Of a DNA stretch of 64,000 nucleotides, positions 21,827-32,182 are shown one piece after another (the stretch's first letter is position 1; each line of letters starts with the position of its first letter). Source of the stretch: Rhynchopus euleeides (Eukaryota > Euglenozoa > Diplonemea > Diplonemida > Diplonemidae); NCBI GenBank assembly GCA_963210315.1, contig OY723266.1, positions 1,054,001-1,118,000 of the forward strand, in the 5' to 3' direction. The notes under the pieces are model-generated. The model saw nothing but the letters and a program-made list of their open reading frames with translations. It was not told where the DNA came from and made no database searches. The position numbers were made by a program, and so were the translations under genes.

Positions 21827-23646
21827 GAATCATACCTTGGCCGGGCTATCGCAGACAGGGGGCACACACACGTCGACTCGGCTATAGTTCTCCTGGTGGT
21901 GTGTGTGCGCAACGACAAGAAAGGCAAAGGCAATGGGTAGTGGGGGTGTTGATGGGAAGGGGGAAGGGGGACTTCCGGTTCAGCTTTTCCTCACTTGCAA
22001 CGCGAAGGGGTTAAGAGATCCCGCGACAACCGCCAATTCAGGCTGTTGAGGCGAGGTCCGGGGGATGGAGGGTGGGACAATAAAAGAAAGCGGACAAGAC
22101 GAAGAGTGTTGGCCGCGGGGAGATTACCCTGATGAAGGGGGTGTTGTGTGGTGTGGTGTTAAATATATGTACAAAGTGTCCCGGGAAGGTGCATGGGCAC
22201 AACATGGGGGGAGAGAGAGAGGGGAAAGGCAACAGGATTGGGGTTGTGGGGTGTCAGGGGTGATGAGGGGGATGGGGGTGTCTGCTGCCAATGGCCTTGG
22301 GTCATATTCCCTCAGTAAACTGTGAGAATCATACCTTGGCCGGGCTATCGCAGACAGGGGGCACACACACGTCGACTCGGCTATAGTTCTCCTGGTGGTG
22401 TGTGTGCGCAACGACAAGAAAGGCAAAGGCAATGGGTAGTGGGGGTGTTGATGGGAAGGGGGAAGGGGGACTTCCGGTTCAGCTTTTCCTCACTTGCAAC
22501 GCGAAGGGGTTAAGAGATCCCGCGACAACCGCCAATTCAGGCTGTTGAGGCGAGGTCTCCGCCTGCCCCACCGCGAGTGAAGAAGCGCCGCACCGCAAGT
22601 GAAACCTGGTCCCGGGTTTCGGGAGAAGAAATGCAAGAGGGGGGGATACGGGAAGGGAGATCTGCCGGATTGGCAGAGGTGTGGACGTATCCAACGGAAA
22701 AAGACAAAACCTGGAGGGCTGTGAGGTATTCTACCGCCTCCAGGACGGACTTGTTAATAAGATGGCAGGCGGCACACAGCCGCTTGCGCACAACAGCTGC
22801 CACGGTCGTATTGTCGACCCAGATCTCTACAGCCCCCCCGCACACAGACCGGGGAAGGGCTCGCACTGTTTTGTTGAGGGCCATCGCCTCGAGAATGTTA
22901 ATGTGCAGCTGGGACTCGGCTGCGGTCCACGAGTCACCAATGACCTGCATTTCTTGTGTAAAGGAATCTATTAAGACGCCACCCCAACCCTTGAGGGAGG
23001 CGTCAACAAAGCAAGTAAAAGACGGGGGTGTGGACTGAATAACTCTCCTGTGGGGGGGAACACGCGCAACCCCCACACACACACACCACTGCCGCAACTC
23101 CCGGCAGACCGATGGGGGGATCCGCACAGGGTCAGGCGGCCGAAGGACCGCCCGGTTCAAAAAATTAGTCACCCGGCGGAGGAACTTGATCCCAAACCAG
23201 AACCTCCCCGGGGACACTCCCGAAATGGCGCTGGCGTGGAGCAACCTTCCACCCAGCGACTCCAGCTCACCAGCCGTCACCCTCTGCCAGTCCACGCTGT
23301 CCAGCTTCGCCATCAGCCTGTCCGACGGAGACACGGTCTAGGCAGCGTGGTCGAATGCCACCCCGAGAAACTCGTAGACCGTCGCCGTGTCCACCGAGTC
23401 AGACGGCTTCCATGTCGCAGCGCACGCCGCAGCCACCTTGTCCATCTGCCGCGTCGCCTCTTCGACACTGGTGCGGGGGCCGGTCAGACGCACGTTGTCG
23501 ATCCAGACGTCGACCCCCACCTCAGGCGCAGTGCAGAACTCCTGGCGGACGTAGTCCCGGTGCCCACCCACAACAGCAGCCAAAGTGTGCATCAGCTCGG
23601 GCGCACAACAGTGGCCCATGGGCAACCTCAGCAGCTCATACCAGTC
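21827..23646 (-). mobile_element. Tyrosine-recombinase retroelement TYR-2, 3' part (broken)
   Basis: DIRS/Ngaro-like element on the minus strand. The parts are repeats B2 (21827-22058), A2 (22075-22323) and B1 (22324-22555), then the RNase H and RT end of its last gene, up to 23646 where TYR-1 begins. The rest continues at 28768-31238. It is near-identical to TYR-1, so young. It is broken: interrupted by TYR-1 and missing its 5' end. Confidence 0.85.
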
Positions 23647-23895
23647 TCACAGTTTACTGAGGGAATATGACCCAAGGCCATTGGCAGCAGACACCCCCAT
23701 CCCCCTCATCACCCCTGACACCCCACAACCCCAATCCTGTTGCCTTTCCCCTCTCTCTCTCCCCCCATGTTGTGCCCATGCACCTTCCCGGGACACTTTG
23801 TACATATATTTAACACCACACCACACAACACCCCCTTCATCAGGGTAATCTCCCCGCGGCCAACACTCTTCGTCTTGTCCGCTTTCTTTTATTGT
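23647..23895 (+). repeat. TYR-1 repeat A1
   Basis: Starts TCACAGTTTACTGAGGG and ends TTTTATTGT. It contains a TACATATATTTAAC stretch that may act as a TATA-like promoter. The same 249 bp recur at 28269-28517. Confidence 0.9.
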
Positions 23896-23966
23896 TACAC
23901 TTTCACCTTCTGTTCCCACGCCTTCTTCCCCACTGCCCTTTCCAACCGCCCGTCGCCCGCTACACA

Positions 23967-25163
23967 ATGACAACCTCCCCTGACGTCGTCCCCCTGCAGC
24001 CCTTCACCATGTCGTGGGTGGGGACTCAGCGGGCGCGGGCGGTCTCCCCCAGAGCCACCGCTGGGCAGGGGTTTGTGGCCCCTGTGGAGATGTCGGTGCG
24101 GATGCTGGGGGACCAGGCCGCTGCCCTGGTGAATGCGTGTGTTGTATACACGTGCAGACCGTCTGACGGATCGACGGATTTCGCGCGTTACGCAGCGCGT
24201 CTCTCTGCGGGTGCACCTGACCAGGACGGCTCTCCGACATATGAAGTGACATTGTCGGAGGCCTACAACTATGTGGCCGGAGTCGAAGTGCACGACGGTC
24301 CGGATGTGACCTACCCCTTCCCCGCTCCGGATTGGGTCTACATCCGACTCGTCGAGACCTCGGTGCACCAGACCGAGATGGCGGCGACGACCATCGAGGA
24401 CATGCGGGTGCAGTCAGAACGGGAGGTGGCAGCGGTGCGCGAGGCTTTGAACGAAGTGCAGGCACAGGCAGCAGCGCAGCAGCGGCGCTTCGACGAGGCT
24501 TCGGCAGAACAAACACGTCAGTTCCAGGAGGAATTCGACCGGCGTGTCGCGACCATGCAGCAGCAGGCTGCATCGATGGTGGCGTCGCAGCCCCCTCCCC
24601 CTCCTCAGCAGATGGGTGCTCCCCCGGTGACACCGCCCCCGATGTACCCGCAGATGGCGGCGCCGATGACGAGCGCGGCGGTGCACCCGGCGGATGTGGC
24701 GGACGTCGCGGAGTGGGATGCGGCCATCGAGACCGACGCGCAGTACCTGGTACTGCAGCTCGAGTCTCGCTGGGTGTCGGGTTCGCTGCATCTCCCCGGG
24801 GGGCGCATTCTGGGGGAGGCCTTCGAGGCATTGCGCCTCTGGATCTTGGCGACGGCGTGCGTCGCAGGCTGGGGGCGCACCCCCCAGAGGGAGCTGGGGA
24901 ACCACCTGCTGCGACAGGTGCTGCTCCAGATTGCCTTCGTGCGAGACAGGGTGCCGCGAGCTGCGATCGAGCGCCACCTCGCCAGGGAGGACGCCACGGC
25001 CCACCCTGTGATGCGAGCGGCTGCGGCAGTGGGCCCGGGGGCCGCCCCCCAGACACAACACACACGCCCCCGCACCGCCGCCAGAGCCCCCCAGCAGCGC
25101 ATCGTGGCGAAGGCACCGGCGAGGGCGCCGGGAAACGGCAGGGCCGGGGGCGGGCGCGCGTGA
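23967..25163 (+). CDS. TYR-1 gag-like protein
   Basis: Starts MTTSPDVVPLQPF, 398 codons; upstream in-frame codons lie in the leader. There is a central coiled-coil/glutamine-rich segment, then proline-rich linkers, then a helical block (PQRELGNHLLRQVLLQ) that has a recognisable counterpart in the TYR-3 protein (VTQMGNQLLHELVVNE). The C-terminus is basic and glycine-rich. By position and composition it is the structural (gag-like) protein; no zinc knuckle is seen. Confidence 0.6.
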   Translation: MTTSPDVVPLQPFTMSWVGTQRARAVSPRATAGQGFVAPVEMSVRMLGDQAAALVNACVVYTCRPSDGSTDFARYAARLSAGAPDQDGSPTYEVTLSEAYNYVAGVEVHDGPDVTYPFPAPDWVYIRLVETSVHQTEMAATTIEDMRVQSEREVAAVREALNEVQAQAAAQQRRFDEASAEQTRQFQEEFDRRVATMQQQAASMVASQPPPPPQQMGAPPVTPPPMYPQMAAPMTSAAVHPADVADVAEWDAAIETDAQYLVLQLESRWVSGSLHLPGGRILGEAFEALRLWILATACVAGWGRTPQRELGNHLLRQVLLQIAFVRDRVPRAAIERHLAREDATAHPVMRAAAAVGPGAAPQTQHTRPRTAARAPQQRIVAKAPARAPGNGRAGGGRA

Positions 25164-25418
25164 CTGCCCACCTCCCGGCTCCAGGCCCGCCCCCCCCTCG
25201 CGCTTCTACAACACCCCGCCCCTCGCCGCCCATCCAACCCCCCCCACATCCACAACATCAACAGCATCAACAACAACGACAACAACAACAACAACACCTC
25301 AACAACATCTCCTCCACCCGACACATCCCTTCGACCCCACCCCGCTCAGCCAGGGCCCGCAACGCCCTTAGGCGCATCCGGCGCCGCCAGCGGGAGAACA
25401 CCGCTCTTTGCGAGGGCG

Positions 25419-26348
25419 ATGATGCGGCACGTGGCCGCTCGGGTCGGGGGTGTGGCGGTGCGCGTCACGGGAGAGGTGGAGGTCGGCCCCGGGGAGGCCG
25501 TGGAGCGCCTGCAGGCCGTGGTGGCGGGTATGTGGGCGCGAAGCACTTCGTCACAGAGGCAGCTGCTGTGGGCAAGGCTGGTGCGGTGGGCCAACGAGCA
25601 CGGCCTAGAAGTCGACGCCGACACCGCCATGCTGTTCGTGCTGGCGACAGGGGTGTCGCCGCAGGGGATGCTGGCCTACGCAAAGGCGCTCTCCGGGACG
25701 ATGCGCCACCTCGGCCTCGCCCAGCAGCCCCTCCTCAGCCTGGCAAGCGCGCTGCGTGCGGCCGGGGGGGCCATTCCGCAGCAGCAGGCGACGCCGATGC
25801 CGAAGGAGGTACTCGTGGCGTGGGCGCTGTGTCAACAGCCGCATCTCCGACTGGCGGCGCTGACGGCGTGGAAGACCGCGGCCCGGTGGGGGGAGGTGTG
25901 CACCCTCTCGTCGGAGCAGTTCATCGCGGTGCAGCCCACGGAGGTGATAATAGACTGGCACACCTCCCCGAAGGGCCGTCGGGCCAACCCGTTCACAGCC
26001 TCAAAGTGGACGGTGATATGCGGGGACCTGACCCCCTCCATCGCGGAGCTGGTGACGCGCCTGCGCCCCTTCGAGCGGCTGACGGCGGTTTCGACGGCAG
26101 ATGTGACGGCGATGTGGCGGGCAACACCGGGGATGGAGGCCTACTCGGGCCACAGCGTGAAGCGCGGGGCGCTCACCTTCCTCTTCGGGCTCATCGCGTC
26201 GGGAGCGGATCTGTCGGAGATGCTGGTGGGCCGCCTCGCGAAGCATCACGGCGAGGGCGGCCTCTCCAGCACCACCATCCGCTACGGGGGATGCCCCACG
26301 GAGATGGCGAGGGCGCTGCGGACGCAGGAGGTGACACGGCATCTGTGA
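25419..26348 (+). CDS. TYR-1 tyrosine recombinase
   Basis: 309 residues. The phage-integrase fold is supported by an N-terminal SAM-like helical region, an arginine block (TAARWGEVCTL), an HSVKRGAL block with the His and Arg/Lys positions, and a late tyrosine (TIRYGG). It would integrate the circular copy without making target duplications. Its stop overlaps the start of the next gene (TGATG), so the two are probably translated from one RNA. Confidence 0.8.
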   Translation: MMRHVAARVGGVAVRVTGEVEVGPGEAVERLQAVVAGMWARSTSSQRQLLWARLVRWANEHGLEVDADTAMLFVLATGVSPQGMLAYAKALSGTMRHLGLAQQPLLSLASALRAAGGAIPQQQATPMPKEVLVAWALCQQPHLRLAALTAWKTAARWGEVCTLSSEQFIAVQPTEVIIDWHTSPKGRRANPFTASKWTVICGDLTPSIAELVTRLRPFERLTAVSTADVTAMWRATPGMEAYSGHSVKRGALTFLFGLIASGADLSEMLVGRLAKHHGEGGLSSTTIRYGGCPTEMARALRTQEVTRHL

Positions 26349-28057
26349 TGGCCGACCCTGAGTCCTTTTGCCGCAAGCAGCGGGGGCTGCACTCGGTGAC
26401 GCGGCGTGCGCACCAGTCGAGGCTGCCGGCGACGGAGGAGGAGCGCCGTGCGCCCCTGCATGTGTCTTCTGTGGCGGAGATGGACGTCGAGGCGCTGCGG
26501 GCGAGGATGACCGCCACTGTGAGGCGCAGGTTCGACGAGGTGTGGCGGCTGACGTTCCCCGATGCACCCCCGCCGGGCACTTCTACACCTTCTCCCTCTG
26601 AGGGGCGCTCCCGCCCCTCGCATCTACAACACAAGCATGCGGAGCTGCTGGTGGAGAACGGAGTGGCTGGGCCTGCGTCGGGTCCGGGCCCCTCCCTGTG
26701 CGTGCCCTTTACTGTGATGGAGGAGAAGCCGTCCGGGTTGCGGCAGAGGTTCATCCTCTGGACCAAGCAGGCAAACGACAACTTGGAGGAGTCCTACGCG
26801 GCACACGTCCCCCTGGGGCACATCTCGGGGTACCTCGACGCGGTGTTTGCGGAGTGTGGGTCGGCGCGGGATTTCAAGTGCGGGTTTTATCAGATCCCCA
26901 TCCCTGCGCCTGCACGGAGGTTCTTTCGCTTCGCTGACGAGTCGGGGGACTGGTATGAGCTGCTGAGGTTGCCCATGGGCCACTGTTGTGCGCCCGAGCT
27001 GATGCACACTTTGGCTGCTGTTGTGGGTGGGCACCGGGACTACGTCCGCCAGGAGTTCTGCACTGCGCCTGAGGTGGGGGTCGACGTCTGGATCGACAAC
27101 GTGCGTCTGACCGGCCCCCGCACCAGTGTCGAAGAGGCGACGCGGCAGATGGACAAGGTGGCTGCGGCGTGCGCTGCGACATGGAAGCCGTCTGACTCGG
27201 TGGACACGGCGACGGTCTACGAGTTTCTCGGGGTGGCATTCGACCACGCTGCCCAGACCGTGTCTCCGTCGGACAGGCTGATGGCGAAGCTGGACAGCGT
27301 GGACTGGCAGAGGGTGACGGCTGGTGAGCTGGAGTCGCTGGGTGGAAGGTTGCTCCACGCCAGCGCCATTTCGGGAGTGTCCCCGGGGAGGTTCTGGTTT
27401 GGGATCAAGTTCCTCCGCCGGGTGACTAATTTTTTGAACCGGGCGGTCCTTCGGCCGCCTGACCCTGTGCGGATCCCCCCATCGGTCTGCCGGGAGTTGC
27501 GGCAGTGGTGTGTGTGTGTGGGGGTTGCGCGTGTTCCCCCCCACAGGAGAGTTATTCAGTCCACACCCCCGTCTTTTACTTGCTTTGTTGACGCCTCCCT
27601 CAAGGGTTGGGGTGGCGTCTTAATAGATTCCTTTACACAAGAAATGCAGGTCATTGGTGACTCGTGGACCGCAGCCGAGTCCCAGCTGCACATTAACATT
27701 CTCGAGGCGATGGCCCTCAACAAAACAGTGCGAGCCCTTCCCCGGTCTGTGTGCGGGGGGGCTGTAGAGATCTGGGTCGACAATACGACCGTGGCAGCTG
27801 TTGTGCGCAAGCGGCTGTGTGCCGCCTGCAATCTTATTAACAAGTCCGTCCTGGAGGCGGTAGAATACCTCACAGCCCTCCAGGTTTTGTCTTTTTCCGT
27901 TGGATACGTCCACACCTCTGCCAATCCGGCAGATCTCCCTTCCCGTATCCCCCCCTCTTGCATTTCTTCTCCCGAAACCCGGGACCAGGTTTCACTTGCG
28001 GTGCGGCGCTTCTTCACTCGCGGTGGGGCAGGCGGAGACCTCGCCTCAACAGCCTGA
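26348..28057 (+). CDS. TYR-1 reverse transcriptase-RNase H
   Basis: 569 residues from MADPESFCRK. Thumb and finger motifs: LRQRFILWTKQAND, the LPMGHCCAPELMH block and VWIDNVRL at the polymerase active-site position. RNase H motifs follow: CFVDASLKGWGG, NILEAMAL, IWVDNTTVAAV and SANPADLPSR. The last residues run into repeat B1. No methyltransferase or protease domain is seen. Confidence 0.85.
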   Translation: MADPESFCRKQRGLHSVTRRAHQSRLPATEEERRAPLHVSSVAEMDVEALRARMTATVRRRFDEVWRLTFPDAPPPGTSTPSPSEGRSRPSHLQHKHAELLVENGVAGPASGPGPSLCVPFTVMEEKPSGLRQRFILWTKQANDNLEESYAAHVPLGHISGYLDAVFAECGSARDFKCGFYQIPIPAPARRFFRFADESGDWYELLRLPMGHCCAPELMHTLAAVVGGHRDYVRQEFCTAPEVGVDVWIDNVRLTGPRTSVEEATRQMDKVAAACAATWKPSDSVDTATVYEFLGVAFDHAAQTVSPSDRLMAKLDSVDWQRVTAGELESLGGRLLHASAISGVSPGRFWFGIKFLRRVTNFLNRAVLRPPDPVRIPPSVCRELRQWCVCVGVARVPPHRRVIQSTPPSFTCFVDASLKGWGGVLIDSFTQEMQVIGDSWTAAESQLHINILEAMALNKTVRALPRSVCGGAVEIWVDNTTVAAVVRKRLCAACNLINKSVLEAVEYLTALQVLSFSVGYVHTSANPADLPSRIPPSCISSPETRDQVSLAVRRFFTRGGAGGDLASTA

Positions 28058-28767
28058 ATTGGCGGTTGTCGCGGGATCTCTTAACCCCTTCGCGTTGCAA
28101 GTGAGGAAAAGCTGAACCGGAAGTCCCCCTTCCCCCTTCCCATCAACACCCCCACTACCCATTGCCTTTGCCTTTCTTGTCGTTGCGCACACACACCACC
28201 AGGAGAACTATAGCCGAGTCGACGTGTGTGTGCCCCCTGTCTGCGATAGCCCGGCCAAGGTATGATTCTCACAGTTTACTGAGGGAATATGACCCAAGGC
28301 CATTGGCAGCAGACACCCCCATCCCCCTCATCACCCCTGACACCCCACAACCCCAATCCTGTTGCCTTTCCCCTCTCTCTCTCCCCCCATGTTGTGCCCA
28401 TGCACCTTCCCGGGACACTTTGTACATATATTTAACACCACACCACACAACACCCCCTTCATCAGGGTAATCTCCCCGCGGCCAACACTCTTCGTCTTGT
28501 CCGCTTTCTTTTATTGTCCCACCCTCCATCCCCCGGACCTCGCCTCAACAGCCTGAATTGGCGGTTGTCGCGGGATCTCTTAACCCCTTCGCGTTGCAAG
28601 TGAGGAAAAGCTGAACCGGAAGTCCCCCTTCCCCCTTCCCATCAACACCCCCACTACCCATTGCCTTTGCCTTTCTTGTCGTTGCGCACACACACCACCA
28701 GGAGAACTATAGCCGAGTCGACGTGTGTGTGCCCCCTGTCTGCGATAGCCCGGCCAAGGTATGATTC
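28037..28767 (+). repeat. TYR-1 repeats B1-A2-B2
   Basis: B1 28037-28268, A2 28269-28517 and B2 28536-28767, with about 18 bp (CCCACCCTCCATCCCCCG) between A2 and B2. The order matches the circular-junction model for split direct repeats. Confidence 0.9.
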
Positions 28768-31238
28768 CCCCGACTCGTCAGCGAAGCGAAAGAACCTCCG
28801 TGCAGGCGCAGGGATGGGGATCTGATAAAACCCGCACTTGAAATCCCGCGCCGACCCACACTCCGCAAACACCGCGTCGAGGTACCCCGAGATGTGCCCC
28901 AGGGGGACGTGTGCCGCGTAGGACTCCTCCAAGTTGTCGTTTGCCTGCTTGGTCCAGAGGATGAACCTCTGCCGCAACCCGGACGGCTTCTCCTCCATCA
29001 CAGTAAAGGGCGCGCACAGGGAGGGGCCCGGACCCGACGCAGGCCCAGCCACTCCGTTCTCCACCAGCAGCTCCGCATGCTTGTGTTGTAGATGCGAGGG
29101 GCGGGAGCGCCCCTCAGAGGGAGAAGGTGTAGAAGTGCCCGGCGGGGGTGCATCGGGGAACGTCAGCCGCCACACCTCGTCGAACCTGCGCCTCACAGTG
29201 GCGGTCATCCTCGCCCGCAGCGCCTCGACGTCCATCTCCGCCACAGAAGACACATGCAGGGGCGCACGGCGCTCCTCCTCCGTCGCCGGCAGCCTCGACT
29301 GGTGCGCACGCCGCGTCACCGAGTGCAGCCCCCGCTGCTTGCGGCAAAAGGACTCAGGGTCGGCCATCACAGATGCCGTGTCACCTCCTGCGTCCGCAGC
29401 GCCCTCGCCATCTCCGTGGGGCATCCCCCGTAGCGGATGGTGGTGCTGGAGAGGCCGCTCTCGCCGTGATGCTTCGCGAGGCGGCCCACCAGCATCTCCG
29501 ACAGATCCGCTCCCGACGCGATGAGCCCGAAGAGGAAGGTGAGCGCCCCGCGCTTCACGCTGTGGCCCGAGTAGGCCTCCATCCCCGGTGTTGCCCGCCA
29601 CATCGCCGTCACATCTGCCGTCGAAACCGCCGTCAGCCGCTCGAAGGGGCGCAGGCGCGTCACCAGCTCCGCGATGGAGGGGGGTCAGGTCCCCGCATAT
29701 CACCGTCCACTTTGAGGCTGTGAACGGGTTGGCCCGACGGCCCTTCGGGGAGGTGTGCCAGTCTATTATCACCTCCGTGGGCTGCACCGCGATGAACTGC
29801 TCCGACGAGAGGGTGCACACCTCCCCCCACCGGGCCGCGGTCTTCCACGCCGTCAGCGCCGCCAGTCGGAGATGCGGCTGTTGACACAGCGCCCACGCCA
29901 CGAGTACCTCCTTCGGCATCGGCGTCGCCTGCTGCTGCGGAATGGCCCCCCCGGCCGCACGCCGCGCGCTTGCCAGGCTGAGGAGGGGCTGCTGGGCGAG
30001 GCCGAGGTGGCGCATCGTCCCGGAGAGCGCCTTTGCGTAGGCCAGCATCCCCTGCGGCGACACCCCTGTCGCCAGCACGAACAGCATGGCGGTGTCGGCG
30101 TCGACTTCTAGGCCGTGCTCGTTGGCCCACCGCACCAGCCTTGCCCACAGCAGCTGCCTCTGTGACGAAGTGCTTCGCGCCCACATACCCGCCACCACGG
30201 CCTGCAGGCGCTCCACGGCCTCCCCGGGGCCGACCTCCACCTCTCCCGTGACGCGCACCGCCACACCCCCGACCCGAGCGGCCACGTGCCGCATCATCGC
30301 CCTCGCAAAGAGCGGTGTTCTCCCGCTGGCGGCGCCGGATGCGCCTAAGGGCGTTGCGGGCCCTGGCTGAGCGGGGTGGGGTCGAAGGGATGTGTCGGGT
30401 GGAGGAGATGTTGTTGAGGTGTTGTTGTTGTTGTTGTCGTTGTTGTTGATGCTGTTGATGTTGTTGATGTTGTGGATGTGGGGGGGGTTGGATGGGCGGC
30501 GAGGGGCGGGGTGTTGTAGAAGCGCGAGGGGGGGGCGGGCCTGGAGCCGGGAGGTGGGCAGTCACGCGCGCCCGCCCCCGGCCCTGCCGTTTCCCGGCGC
30601 CCTCGCCGGTGCCTTCGCCACGATGCGCTGCTGGGGGGCTCTGGCGGCGGTGCGGGGGCGTGTGTGTTGTGTCTGGGGGGCGGCCCCCGGGCCCACTGCC
30701 GCAGCCGCTCGCATCACAGGGTGGGCCGTGGCGTCCTCCCTGGCGAGGTGGCGCTCGATCGCAGCTCGCGGCACCCTGTCTCGCACGAAGGCAATCTGGA
30801 GCAGCACCTGTCGCAGCAGGTGGTTCCCCAGCTCCCTCTGGGGGGTGCGCCCCCAGCCTGCGACGCACGCCGTCGCCAAGATCCAGAGGCGCAATGCCTC
30901 GAAGGCCTCCCCCAGAATGCGCCCCCCGGGGAGATGCAGCGAACCCGACACCCAGCGAGACTCGAGCTGCAGTACCAGGTACTGCGCGTCGGTCTCGATG
31001 GCCGCATCCCACTCCGCGACGTCCGCCACATCCGCCGGGTGCACCGCCGCGCTCGTCATCGGCGCCGCCATCTGCGGGTACATCGGGGGCGGTGTCACCG
31101 GGGGAGCACCCATCTGCTGAGGAGGGGGAGGGGGCTGCGACGCCACCATCGATGCAGCCTGCTGCTGCATGGTCGCGACACGCCGGTCGAATTCCTCCTG
31201 GAACTGACGTGTTTGTTCTGCCGAAGCCTCGTCGAAGC
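28768..31238 (-). mobile_element. Tyrosine-recombinase retroelement TYR-2, 5' part (broken)
   Basis: Minus-strand continuation of TYR-2: the start of its RT gene, its recombinase region (about 29370-30300) and most of its gag-like region (about 30560-31238). It ends abruptly at 31238 against the 420-bp dispersed repeat, so repeat A1 and the gag start are missing. The sequence is close to TYR-1; the element has several breaks in all. Confidence 0.85.
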
Positions 31239-31926
31239 CATGGGCTGCAGGGAATCGGATTCCTGGAATCGAGAATCCGATTCCGGAATCGAAAAACCGA
31301 GTGGAATCCGATTCCACAAAAAAAGTCAAAAAATAGATTTCCCATTGGGTGACACTTGGTTTTTCATGGTTTTGTACGGGAAAAAGACAATGCGATTTTT
31401 CGTGATTTTTCACCTCGGATGAGCCTCGATTTCGCAAAGTCGTCGGATTACCGAGACTTCTTGCTGAGCAGTGAATGGGGTCTGGCGAAATGAGGGCAGG
31501 AACATGCTTAGATTGACGATTCAGTGCGAAATAATGGTCATCGTGGATTCCGCGAGCCAAATTAGGTAGTCATTTTTCTGCTTGCGTTTTTTTAGTTGTA
31601 TTTTTTTCGCGAATCTGGGCCATAAAATGGATTTTGGTGGGCGACCGAAATCCACCCCATGGGCTGCAGGGAATCGGATTCCTGGAATCGAGAATCCGAT
31701 TCCGGAATCGAAAAACCGAGTGGAATCCGATTCCACAAAAAAAGTCAAAAAATAGATTTCCCATTGGGTGACACTTGGTTTTTCATGGTTTTGTACGGGA
31801 AAAAGACAATGCGATTTTTCGTGATTTTTCACCTCGGATGAGCCTCGATTTCGCAAAGTCGTCGGATTACCGAGACTTCTTGCTGAGCAGTGAATGGGGT
31901 CTGGCGAAATGAGGGCAGGAACATGC
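31239..31926 (+). repeat. 420-bp dispersed repeat, tandem copies 2 (partial) and 3
   Basis: 31239-31506 and 31659-31926 are the same 268 bp, from CATGGGCTGCAGGG to GCAGGAACATGCT. Copy 3 has its full start (31519, GATTCAGTGCG). Copy 2 lost its start where TYR-2 ends. Both contain the intact TTTTTCATGGTTTTGTACGG site that is split by the LINE at 16 kb. Confidence 0.9.
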
Positions 31927-32109
31927 TGGCCACAGTGGGCCTGCTCACTAGTCGGAGTTCCCAAGGTTCCTGCCCCCCTCTCCCCTCGGTTCCATGCCAT
32001 CTCTCCCCTTCTCTATTCGGTCACAGGAATGTTGGCTTGCAGTCCGTATAATTCTTGGGTTTTACACACAACCCCCCACACCTCAGGTAACGACAAGCTC
32101 CAACTTACT

Positions 32110-32173
32110 TTCTCCCACGGACTGCGCAAAGCCTTTCTCTTTTTACACTTCAGAGAAGCAGTCCGTGGGAGAA
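32110..32173 (+). promoter_or_regulatory. Stem-loop ahead of the TYR-3 gag start
   Basis: TTCTCCCACGGACTGC (32110-32125) pairs perfectly with GCAGTCCGTGGGAGAA (32158-32173), 16 bp. A nested TTCTCT/AGAGAA stem lies in the loop. The start codon is 10 nt downstream. It may act in the RNA leader or be a recombination structure. Confidence 0.7.
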
Positions 32174-32182
32174 GCTCTTAAA

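Larger units (their letters stand above)
23647..28767 (+). mobile_element. Tyrosine-recombinase retroelement TYR-1 (looks whole)
   Basis: A DIRS-like retroelement with split direct repeats: A1 (23647-23895), three ORFs, B1 (28037-28268), A2 (28269-28517) and B2 (28536-28767). A1/A2 are both 249 bp and B1/B2 both 232 bp and look identical. That arrangement is known for Ngaro/PAT-type elements. ORF order is gag-like, tyrosine recombinase, then RT-RNase H. It sits inside TYR-2 in the opposite orientation without an obvious target duplication, as expected for recombinase-mediated integration. It appears young and intact. Confidence 0.85.

Noticed and set aside
24004-25233. Proline/arginine-rich 409-codon minus-strand frame
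   Set aside because: Shadow of the TYR-1 gag-like gene.
24332-26347. Upstream extension of the RT frame of TYR-1
   Set aside because: It overlaps gag and recombinase in another phase and has low-complexity composition; RT begins at 26348.
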